From contig WELB01000152.1 of the NCBI GenBank assembly GCA_009602725.1, positions 162,831-197,070 on the forward strand: a stretch of DNA of 34,240 nt. Direction: 5' to 3'. Positions 18,713 to 28,535 of the stretch are shown one piece after another (the stretch's first letter is position 1; each line of letters starts with the position of its first letter). Source of the DNA: Spirogloea muscicola. Lineage: Eukaryota > Streptophyta > Zygnematophyceae > Spirogloeales > Spirogloeaceae. The notes under the pieces were generated by a model. The model saw only the letters and a program-made list of their open reading frames with translations. It did no database searches and was not told the DNA's origin. Made by a program: the position numbers and the translations under genes.

Positions 18713-19060
18713 CCCTTCGGAAGCGCTTCGCTTCCTCTGATGGAGTCCACAATTCTTCTGTTTTTCCGCACTCTAGTCACGCTGATCTGCACTTGCTGGC
18801 CAGAGGTTGTCCAGGCGTCTCTCCCCTTGGTGGTTTGCCCACTCGCAGGAGTCATGGAGAGTAGTGTCGTTCTTCTTGCGCCTGCTGCCCCCTTTCAGAC
18901 CTTGCACATCCCTTTGGGTTTGTGGTCTCGTGCATAGCTGTGTGGTTTAGGCGTCACCAATCAATTTGGCAGCGCTGTTCACTTCTAGGCCCCTATTGGT
19001 CTTTTGGACCTTGTCCATCCTTTCTGGGCTGGCTGTCAACAGCCCTTGCTATATGTTGGA
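18713..19060 (+). mobile_element. Degenerate retrotransposon tail with hairpin
   Basis: 18781-18810 reads ADLHLLARGC, the family signature with the final Tyr changed to Cys and the stop lost, so this is an old copy. The tail keeps the box GGACCTTGTCCATCC (19006-19020) and a hairpin at 19026-19045 (GGGCTG, 8-nt loop, CAGCCC). Confidence 0.6.
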
Positions 19061-20224
19061 AGGAGCATCATCCCATTTGTGTTGGCCTCTCACAGTCTCT
19101 GCCTTACATTGATAGAGCTGTCTCTAATTGCAGTGCAAAGCCTCGGAGACCTTTATCTCACACCTTCCACCCTAATGTTCACACCCATTTGCCCGCCCAG
19201 TCCGACGAATCCTATCGTGTATGCCAGCTATCCGGCAGATGTGCAACCGAAGCTGGACAATGGATGGTCTAAGAACTTCAAAGAGAAATCTCAAGACACC
19301 CTTTTGGGTGCTGCATTGCTGCAAAGCTTGACTTAAAGCTCTGTCCTTCCTCCGTTCACTATGCCCTACGTGACCAGCAAGATACTGTTAAGTGTCTCTC
19401 AACCGACTGAGAGAATGTGCACTTCTGAACAAACCACTGTGAAGGGGCTGACCACCACGTGGAGCTCTCTGAAGCAACTGTAAGGCGCTGTATGCCGAAG
19501 TTCAATGCCTTAGTTCAAGACACGCAACTGTTAGGGCATGTGGAAGAGCTAGACGCGACATTGATATACGTACTAGTGATTGGAACAAGACAGGCATCTA
19601 CATTTAAGAGACCCGTTTATATCTACAGAGCCCACGTCTTACAAAATCAACTTAAATGTTCAAGTCAAGCAGCATGCAGTGTTGTCCTTGACATGATTAA
19701 GAGCCACGATCTAACGAATTAGGCTCCGAATGCATGCTTGTACGCATGCTTGCCTGCGCAAGTTGCTGGCCACAGTACTGATGAATGTGGACGCCCGCAA
19801 GGTAGCAAGGCGACAACTGATCACACTGGAACTGTTGACATGCCCTCCAGATGCGATTTTTAAAGCTTTCCATTACACTCTCATGCAAACGAGGGTACTG
19901 ACTGGAAGCTCTAGCGCAGGTCATACACATCAAGGTCATCAAGGTCAGTGCACGACTCAAAAGTAGGGATTTCCTTTCACTTTGGGACCTCTTCTCAGCG
20001 AGCTTAGATATATCAAAGCACCAAATCGCCAATCACTAACAAAACTTGCTGATTATCATACAACCTTTCTGGCACAAATGAAGTAACGGCTATCGATCTG
20101 CCACTAGCTGGCTTAAAGATCATAAATGGCAACTGCAAGCAACTTCGTTGCTCGCGGATCATAATTGCCAGCTCAACCTAATAGGTTTTGAGGGGCGAGC
20201 CTATTCAATACTGCTTGCAGAACA
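19061..20224. other. Intergenic, no gene recognised
   Basis: AT-richer sequence between the element cluster and the P450 3' end. A plus-strand frame at 19459-19722 (87 codons) has no recognisable domain, no homology I can name and no clear splice partners. The right part is 3' flank of the minus-strand P450. Confidence 0.5.
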
Positions 20225-20229
20225 TTACA
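20225..20229 (-). terminator. TGTAA, possible polyadenylation signal of the P450
   Basis: TGTAA, the usual green-algal poly(A) signal, occurs on the minus strand about 110 bp past the P450 stop. A pentamer is weak evidence, and I could not find it equally placed after the other genes here. Confidence 0.3.
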
Positions 20230-20336
20230 AATGTACGACAAGGTCTTCCCCACCAAGTGCTACAGCTTCCGGGTTTGTGAAGACCTACTTTACTGTATGA
20301 AACAACATGCCAAAGTAAACCTTTCCATGGACCTCA

Positions 20337-23300
20337 TTACCTCCGCGGTGTAACTTCCATAAGCAAACCGCCTGGGAAGTTCATGGTGATATCGTACTTA
20401 AAATGCAAGACTCCCGTAGGCTTGATGGCACGGAAGTGGAAGCGCTGAGTCAAAGCAGCTACCACTTGCGTGACTGACATAAGCGCAAATGAAGCCCCCA
20501 AGCACATGCGTGGCCCAGCGCCAAATGGTACCCAAGCAAATTTGTGGCGCATTGCCTCTTCCTCTGGCAGGAAGCGCTCCTGTTGATCACAAGAAGGCCA
20601 TGCTCAGCCAGCCGACAATGTGTACAGTTGCTGGAACACCGGCACAATAGGAGATCCAACTAAGAAAAATCGTCAATCAAGGTGCACTCACCGGTCTGAA
20701 GAGCTCTGCCTCGGGCCAGATTGCCTCATTCCGGCCCATTGCATAGGTTGACATAAAAACAACCTGAGCAACAATTGGAGCATATGTAAGAGTCCTGTTG
20801 CTCCATATTGTTAGCTTCCAACAATAGCCTTTCACAACGATCCATGGCGCCTGCTGACCCAATTCTGCTGCTTTGTTCTGATTAAAGGTCAACAGTGGAG
20901 GAGAAGTTGATCAGCTCACATCTCCGCCGGGGATTTTGTAACCTCCTGGGAGTGTATCTGTGTGCTGCACCTCTCGAGGGAACAAAGGGATGGGTGGGAA
21001 GAGACGCAGAGTTTCTTTGACAACCATCTGTGTGTACTGAAGACTCCCGTTTGTAATGTCCTCGTACAGCGGGGGCCGCCCCTTCAACACTCTCTGGACC
21101 TCCTCAACAACCTGGTACAAGGAGTGCAATTCAGGAGGTGGCCAGAACAAAACAAGCAAAGCAAATCCTAGGACAACTCGAGCTCTCACAATGTAGACCC
21201 GAAACAGCTCTCCAGCAACTTCATTTGATGGTGCCGCCAAAATCACACAGCCAGTGCTGGTCATTGAAGCATAATCAAGCAAAATGAACCAATAAAATGA
21301 CTGTAGAAGGGAGCTTGCAGAACAAGTGAAGCTCACAAGGTGCACTATGTGCCCCGCATATGCTAAATTACTTGCCAAAATCAGATGCCAAGCGAAGAGT
21401 CATGAAGAAGGTGTCTGCATGTGATAGTAGATGGCACCTTGGCTTCAACCTCAGGATGCTGAGAGATGCAGTACAAAGCTGCTGTTATTGTTGTCGCAGT
21501 AGTCTCATGTCCAGCTCCCATGATGTCGTGAACATCTTCCCAAAGTTCCTCATCTGTTAGCTTCTCCCCGTTCTCGTCCTGCAATATACCCGCAAAAGTG
21601 TTGTTTAGATTGCCAACTTCAGGTTTTGCAAGTAGTTACAAAATCCATCCAGTATGCACTTGACATACTTGAGACTTCAGCTTGACAGGTCCTCAACATG
21701 AAGAGGATTTAAGAGCACAGGTTCATGCTATCAGAGAGTAGATTAAGGATTGCCCTTTGGCGTCGTTCTTTAGGAGACTACCTCAGCATCCAAAAGCACA
21801 CCAAGTAAATCAGGAATAGACTGTCCAGTCAGCTTAGCTTCTTGTCGCCGATCCTGCCAATGCCATGTAGCTGGATACGTCAAGCTTGGCAGGTGCTCAT
21901 TCATCCAAAGGCAGAACAGGCTTGTAGCTGGCTGCTTTGACCCCAGTGACCAGCAGATTGGAACTACAAGTGAAAGAAATAACCTGATTCTTACCTGAAT
22001 CAGGTTGGTCATGATGTTCCGCATCTCATTCAATGCGTTGTCCATCCTGACCATGCCAGGCTCTCTAAGTGCCCTCAGAGCCCTCAGAACCAGCAAAGGT
22101 GTAATAAAGACATTGCCCATCAATTGCTGAGACTCATTGACGGCCATCAGTAGGCGATCTTGCCCAGCATCACCGCCCTGTGCTTTCCCTGAGCAGAGTA
22201 AGCACGGAGTTTGTCTTATGAGACAGATTGTGTGAGGCGTGCTGCTTGCCTAACGCATGTATTAGCTTCTTCGAATTCCTGTGACAATGTGACTCAATGA
22301 TACTGCCGAACCCCTCCAAAGATTGACCTTATGAGTATTACCTGCAGGGTCTTCTTTGACCCGCTCTATTTGGCCAAAATCTCTGCTAAAAGCCACGGCG
22401 CCGATAATGTCAAGGGTCAGTCGCTGAATATGTAGTGCAACATCACCCTGCACACTTCCCATTGCCTCCCAGACATCTGAAATTGATTCCACCTGCCATT
22501 GATAGGGGTAAAAGTTGCATTAGCTTGCGTACACGAAGTAATGTCATCATCTCTTCACCTTTGTGACAAATGTTGGCATCAACGGCAGGAGTGCTACCTA
22601 CCTTATCCACGATGACTTGTGTGAATCTCTGCAACTGCTTCTTCAACAAGAAGGGCGGCTGGCACATCTTCCTGTGCTGACGGTTGTACTCCCCCTGTGA
22701 TCCTAAGATACCCTTTCCATGCGTGACATACTCATATATGGCAGGAAGGAACCTTCTTGAATAGTTCTTGGCATTTGTCACACAAATATGGTGCATGAGC
22801 TCCGGGTCATTTACAAAGGTCCAAGCACTGACGGCATTTGAAAATCTGGAAAAGGACAATTTGAGAAACACAGACTTAGTTTGACCCGATTCACTAGTAA
22901 GACACGCATGCATCCTCTCTGCCGAGTGTTTCCTACCTCAGGTGAGCCGGTTAGCTGCTCAATTCACCTGCAACTGTGATGATCCCCAAGTGAATACGTG
23001 GCCTAGCATTCCGCAATCTGTCGACTGTGCAGCTCTTTGACTGAAGTCATATCTCGTAATATTCGCTAGTGAGCAATGCATGCTTTCATACATGTAACAC
23101 TAGGTTGAGGAGTACAGTCTCCTCACCTGCAAATCCCCCCATACTTGCGCGAGTACTGGAGGGTGGCCTCTTCGATTCCAAACAGGGCAATGTGGCTAAG
23201 GTCAAGAATGTTTGCTATCAGATTTAGAGGGTGTGGGCCTGGGATGGGGGTGCCTGACGTGGAATCAAGCACTGGCAAATCCTGCACCCGAGGGAGCTGT

Positions 23301-23641
23301 TACATGAGGAGCTTATCCGAGTGCAGTGTCCAAATGTTTGGCTCGAAGATTGAAGCAATGCCACGGCAGTGCGAAGCAATGGCTTCAGCTTGTTTACTCG
23401 AGGATTGGTCGCTATTAAGCTACTGTGATGCAGCAGCACTGTTAGCTGCTAATATGCCAGTAAAGAGAGGGGAACTACAAAAGCTAATATTACTGTCCAT
23501 CATATGCTGAGTGCAGCTGCGCAGCGGAGCTTGATGATGGCTTACCTGCACACTAGCTGGCGACCGCACTAATGGCCCGAACTCAGCCGCAGCACCTTGA
23601 AAGGGACAGCGGCTGGCGTCTGAGCCGACAGCAGCTGCCAT
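20337..23641 (-). CDS. Cytochrome P450 monooxygenase
   Basis: Exons: 23641-23546, 23281-23127, 22845-22602, 22492-22328, 22177-21995, 21853-21782, 21578-21438, 21111-20920, 20763-20692, 20579-20337. They give 520 codons, all joins in phase, which is a normal P450 length. Motifs: Pro-rich hinge GTPIPGPHP; oxygen-binding I-helix GAGHETTA; K-helix ETLR; PERF-type FRPERF; and heme loop FGAGPRMCLG with the Cys ligand. The overall pattern (SLQYTQMVVKETLRLFPP, PGGYKIPGGD) is closest, from memory, to the CYP97/CYP4-like group, which includes plastid carotenoid hydroxylases, but the substrate cannot be inferred. The chosen ATG gives MAAAVGSDASRCPF. The frame stays open upstream to an acceptor-like site at 23737 with Ser/Arg-rich, transit-peptide-like sequence, so a further 5' exon and plastid targeting are possible. 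Confidence 0.88.
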
Positions 23642-24500
23642 GTCGGCGCTGCTGGCTTGCAATGCTTGTGAGCACCTCACAAGCTGTGTTGGCTTGCGTC
23701 GTGCCCCATCATCTGCATTCCCAGTGGAAGAGCTTCTCTGTCAGCAGCGTGGTGGCTGCAGGACGTTGATCACTGAGTCGCTCCGAAATTGCGCGTCAAT
23801 CTCGGCTCAGCCTTTGTTCACTGAAATACAGTCTGGTGAGGAATGCAGGTCCTCCGGCTATCTGTCTTTCCAAGCCGGGCCTACTTATTTGCATCGACTT
23901 TTAGCCTAATTTCCGTCTTGTGAGCTTCTTGCTCTTGATGTAGTCGAATGACTCACATGCAGATACTCGAGCTCCAGCAGACGGCCGGGGCCGTGCCTGC
24001 AGGTCAACACCGACGAGCCAGAGCTGCCGTTCTCGCAGGCATGTAGCTCCATCCAGCAGCCGCAGCAAAGCCATGAATGATGGAGAAGCGCGCGCCGGTG
24101 CTCGATACGGCTGCCGCGCCGCAGCAGCAGCCGGCCGCCGCGCTCAGCAATGCCGCATGCCGGCCTGCGCCACCGCAGCCGGCAGCCGCCAAGGACAGGC
24201 TTCCCGCTCTCGCTCGCGCGCCTGAGCGACTTCTCGCCGACGCCGCCGCAGCTTGTCTCGAGGCTGGAGAGGCAAGGCCGCCACCGCCGCCGCCGCCCCC
24301 GCCGTCGCCGCCGCCGCCGGGGATGCGGCCAACGGAGGTTACCTGCAGGGATTGTATCTCATCCGGCGCGGGAGCTGAGCCGCGGCCCGGCCATTGGGTT
24401 AAAAAATAAGAAAGCGGCTGCTGATATGAAAGAATCGGCTGTGAAATGCCAGCCAGATGCATACAGGTGTTCATGACGGAGCCAAAGGCTAGGCAGACAG
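23642..24500. other. P450 5' region and GC-rich triplet repeats
   Basis: 23642-23737 continues the P450 frame upstream (Arg/Ser-rich, no stop) and may be coding. Further up, 24120-24330 is very GC-rich with GCC/CGC runs (24276-24320) that keep several frames open on both strands; none has a recognisable domain. A minus-strand ATG at 24074 could start a missing first P450 exon, but I could not find a convincing donor. Confidence 0.4.
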
Positions 24501-24507
24501 GGCGCCC

Positions 24508-24770
24508 TCAATACCCCCGTGTCAGCAGTAGGAAGTCAGATGAGCTGAGGGGAGGAAGAGCAACCCCGCTGCGCAAGCCAGAGGCTGCTGCAAGGGCGCG
24601 ACCAGCGCGGCGGTGTGTGCAAAGCAAGCGCTTGGGAGCGCTGCAGGGACATAGACAGTCGCAAGGTAAAGGGGGGCCGCCTGCCGGCCCCACACACAGA
24701 AGACGGCGCCGCGCTGACGTCCGCTCTCCCGCTCACCCCTTCGCTTTCTCAACGTTCGGAGCCGAGCGAA
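24508..24770 (-). pseudogene. Frameshifted retrotransposon C-terminus
   Basis: On the minus strand one frame encodes LRLSMSLQRSQALALH and the next, from about 24620, continues RRAGRALAAASG and ends SDFLLLTRGY (stop 24508-24510). Joined as in the long RT copy these form one helix plus tail, so a single frame break near 24620 separates them. No endonuclease core remains. Confidence 0.65.
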
Positions 24771-25420
24771 AAAGTGGAACAGCTCTTCCAGGGTAAGAGA
24801 GAATGGTGGCGGTGCGCATGGAAGCGAAAGCGAGACCAGAGTCGAGCCTTTCATGAGTCTTAGTAACGGGGCAATGAGCTGGCTGAGGGGGGCAGCGTAT
24901 TGCAAATGGCGGTGGTGCTGCCTCTCACTGCATTACCTTCAAGAGTAGCATTCTGATGAGCCCAGCATTGTTTAGTTCATGACTCTGGATATTGTACTCT
25001 TGTACAATATCCAAGTTTCAAAGTGGCAACTTGACGACGACACGCCCGAGTGACGACTGAACGGAGGCCTGGCGGCGCCCCGAAGGCGACAAGTCGCGGA
25101 GGTTGGGCTTGGCGGCACTTGTGGCCAACCAAGATCAGGCGCCGCCCGGGCTGTACCAACCGGTGGGGCTTCTGGAGGTCCCCTTGATTTTCTATTGGGC
25201 GACTAGATCCGGCCGAATCGCCCCGCTCCGAGCTTGCCACCGAAATAACCCCTTCCCCACCCAAACTCATTCCCACTTGCCACCCTGCTGCGGCACAAAT
25301 GGGCCCCGTTCCCACCGTGCAAGCCTCAGGGCAGACGAGCGTACGGTGTTGGTGCTGCCATCAGACACGACAGCTCCCCACAGAGAAGAATCATGCGTTT
25401 GTATTTAGAGATGGAGGGCT
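24771..25420. other. No gene recognised
   Basis: Short frames on both strands lack domains. A minus-strand frame over 24977-25315 is open but shows nothing recognisable. The notable item is the hairpin at 24986-25013. The right end probably belongs to the tail of the minus-strand element ending at 25488. Confidence 0.45.
24986..25013. repeat. Perfect 12-bp hairpin
   Basis: TGGATATTGTAC at 24986-24997 pairs perfectly with GTACAATATCCA at 25002-25013 around a 4-nt loop (TCTT). It lies between genes and no copy was noticed elsewhere in the window. Confidence 0.85.
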
Positions 25421-26094
25421 ATGTGTGGCCAAGTACGAAGGCAAGCACATTGACAAATGTACGTCACCTGCTGCTAAGCTGACCTGCTCAGTAACCACGA
25501 GTCAGCACATATAGGTCGCTAGTTGATGCCCGAATACCGGACGGCAATCGACAAGCTCTCGAGCTTCCAGCTAAGGCTTGACCAGCTTTCTGATGCGACG
25601 CATGAGCCTGAGCTCGCTGCAGACAAGCTGACACTCGACGTCGCAAGAATGACAAGTAGGCTGCCGGCATGCTCATCTGAGCTGGAGCATATCCTCACGT
25701 CGAGCGTATCCCAAGCTTGCAATATTCTGCAGTAGGGTGTGGAAGCGAGGGCCCATGCAGCCAAAAGTGTCGATTGCCGCCGGTAGGAGGTGATCGCTGC
25801 GGGGGTAGTCAGAGCAGTGTCGGAGCTTTCTCTGCTCAGCACCTCCCACTGCGTGGCCAGCAGTGTAGTGTGCGTCGAAGCGGAACTCTTGTATGCCTCC
25901 GTCACCACCACATTCACCAAGGCGCGTGGGCCACTGCCAGGTTGTACACCCACAATGTCCAGGGTGCGACGGTGGTGGCGTCCCTGGGAATCCGTGGTGA
26001 TTGGCATTACATTGCTTACTTCCACAATGGCGCGGTAGCCGGCGTCACGCATCAGGCCCGCCAGGGTGTCCCGTAGGAGGTTATGGACGCCCAC
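25421..26094 (-). pseudogene. Broken RLE-domain copy, subfamily B
   Basis: The minus-strand frame opens at the HxLLRD block (about 26090), then AGYRAIVEVSNVMP and the endonuclease core RRTLDIV to ALVNVVVTEAY. The second core Asp, present in the long RT copy, is Asn here. Near 25840 the frame shifts (the family's DYP..DHLLPAAID continues in another frame), and after an in-frame stop near 25690 a third frame carries the LRRRVSACLQRAQ helix and ends STSDLYVLTRGY (stop 25488-25490). The 3' UTR shares GTGCTTGCCTT.GTACTTGG with 18550. Two frame breaks plus the Asp loss make it inactive. Confidence 0.75.
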
Positions 26095-26118
26095 AGAGAG
26101 AGACTCCTCCAGTAGTAG

Positions 26119-26412
26119 GTGGGTAGCTTAGGGCATTCTAGCGTCCCGCAAACCATCGTTGCATGCTATAGAATGCAGCTGTCATTAATTCTACAGCGCT
26201 CTCAGGCACTCGCGATAGACCAGCGTGCTGGGCGTGCATTAGCCCAAGCCAATGGCTTCCGTGGTGGTAATTTGACTCCTCAGCTTAGCTTGTCCGATAT
26301 GCATGTGCTGACTCGGGGACATTAGTGTTTTGCTTATTATCCCGTTAACAGGACATTTGTAAGGCTAGACTTGGCCTCCCTTTCAATTTCATGCGCACCG
26401 CGCGCCTTCTCT
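26119..26412 (+). pseudogene. RT-RLE element C-terminus, subfamily A
   Basis: In-frame remnant of about 68 codons: the LGHSSVPQ and LSLILQRSQALA helices, then LSDMHVLTRGH (stop TAG 26323-26325), closely matching the last 70 residues of the long RT copy. The 3' UTR ends with box copy 3 (26373-26412). Its 5' truncation point lies within about 25 bp of the opposite-strand copy at 26094. Confidence 0.75.
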
Positions 26413-26620
26413 CTTCCAGTAGAGGGCGATGGCTGTGAGTGGCCAGCCCACAAGAAGCTCTTTGCTCGTTTGCGGCTCCTACGTTGCCGCCTTGTCCATT
26501 CGTTCTGGGCTGCCATTTCACAGCCCTCGCCCCTTCAGAGAGCTTCCTTCTCCTGCCAGAGCTCGTCTTTTACAAACCAGGGTTCCCTACGTTAACCTGT
26601 CCGACTTGTAGTGCTTTTTG
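26413..26620 (+). mobile_element. Retrotransposon tail with hairpin
   Basis: It contains the box CTTGTCCATTCGTTCTGG (26491-26508), a hairpin at 26507-26526 (GGGCTG, 8-nt loop, CAGCCC), and a coding remnant NLSDL that hits TAG at 26609-26611 where the signature would continue. It is an eroded 3' end following directly on the previous copy. Confidence 0.55.
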
Positions 26621-28535
26621 TGTTGTTTAAAATCCTTCCAGCCGTGCTTGCGCCCTGCTTCTTTGGCTCCTCCAAGCCTAGGGCTTCACCCTGTGTAGCC
26701 ACATTGGTGGCACTTCCTTCTGCCTTCTGCAAAGACGAAGTGCTGGCTCGCCTTAGACTACCCTGCACCGCGGGCCACTTCTCTTCTCACAACAAGCACT
26801 TCAGCCTACAACTGAGGCGATGCTGCCCAATCTGCCCGAGGTAGCAAATATTCGTCAATGCTTGTTTGCATTACAGTCCTCATTGATCTTACACACCCCA
26901 AAAGCTTCGTGACTGTACGACACCCTATACTTGGAGTGAGATGTTGCCTTCCTTGCCGGCGATTTTGAGATGTTCTGCAGTTTGGCTTCATGTACCTCGG
27001 TCTGTTCTGAAGCATGAGGGTGGGCACTTCTTACATGGATGATGGAATGTCTGTATGACGAGAACTTCATAAGAGCAAAGATCTAAATGCAGATTTATAT
27101 TCTACTATTCGCATCCCCTCTAAGCAACCTCCTGTATGAGGCCTGGGCCCTGCCCTTGGACACTCTAGGTGGAGCTCGGCTTGGCGACTATGATGGATAA
27201 GTATGCCAATAAGAAATGAGCAGGGTAGCAGGTGAGCATGCTGGCTGTCTTGATGGCCTAGCGGGTAACAAGCTCGAATGTTAAGACAGTCACTGGTGCT
27301 CCAAGTAACAGGCAGTCTGAGGGGGTTATTTTGCTGCTAAATGCGTGTATTGGCTACCCAGCATGACTGCTTCAGTCTTGAAGTTGCTTCAGGACAACCC
27401 AATGAAATTGCTTTGTCGCATGATTATCACCAATTGTGGGAGTGACTACTGCATGAGTGATGCTTCAAGGGCGGCCAGGATCTCGCATACAAACATTGGC
27501 ACAGATATAGTAAGTTGTGAGCAAGTGACCTGGGTCAATGTGCGAGCATGGCACACAAATTGAGGTATAATTTCTTCAACATTGGATTGACGATGTAGGC
27601 AAGCAAAGGGTATAGTCGAGGCTGACATCTGCAGCTCATTGAAAGGTGAGGCAAAGCCCATATCTACTTGTTGGAAACATGGTGCCTCTCTGTGCAGGCA
27701 ATTACAAAAACGTGCGCAACATGCGAGCAGGCTGGGCAAAACAGAACCAAACCTACGTATGACAGCAGCACACAAATACTGGGCAACAATGATCAGTTTG
27801 CATCTGGTGCCGCTATACTTCAACAAAGATTACGTGAACAGTAGGTACAAACTTCTAATGTACAAACTCGTCAATCAATCTAGACTTCATAACAGTCTCT
27901 CAGGGGGTCATTTCCATGATTGCATAGGATCATCTGCACTCGTGGCAATAAGCAGCACAAGTGGCTGTGCACTGTTGTGTGGCATGCATAAACAGCAACT
28001 TTTGTGATTGACCCGTCATGCCCTTGAATGATTTGGAGTCTTAGCTGTTATGCTTGTAGAACTTGCCTCAATGAGATATAAGACATTAGTATGCAAGACC
28101 TCAACACCATGATTGGAAGGCGACTCATGACAAATACGACAATAAAAGTACAAGAAAGTAATTGATGCACAGGTGGTGATGCTGCCCTAAATTTAAATGA
28201 GCAGGTGAGCATGTGACACCACATAATGGCGTATCTGCTAGTCAACCTGCGATGTTGACACACGCTTGCCAAGTCTCCATTCTTCCATCCATCTGCACAA
28301 TGCACGCATATGCAACAAACCACAAACATAGAGAATGGCAGTCGTGTTTGGCCAACTTTATTCTCCTTCTGTGAGTCGTACTGATAAAAAGCCAATCAGG
28401 TTCTAAGAGAACCAGACCCTTGCATGGATGTTACGGCAAGACATCCAGCAGGGTAATCTTTATCAAAAGACATCTACCATGACCCAGCAACCCTCAAGCC
28501 ATCCATGTTCATGCTCACACCACCACTTGCATTGA
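26621..28535. other. Intergenic, no gene recognised
   Basis: About 1.9 kb of AT-richer sequence between the element cluster and the ARC3 stop. Open frames are short (the longest about 126 codons, 27446-27826 minus) and show no domain, codon bias or splice pattern I would defend. The right part is the presumed ARC3 3' UTR. Confidence 0.5.

Noticed and set aside
27240-27320. Possible tRNA-like stretch (GATGGCCTAGCGGGTAACAAG...)
   Set aside because: It resembles a D-arm only loosely. No acceptor stem or T-arm could be paired.
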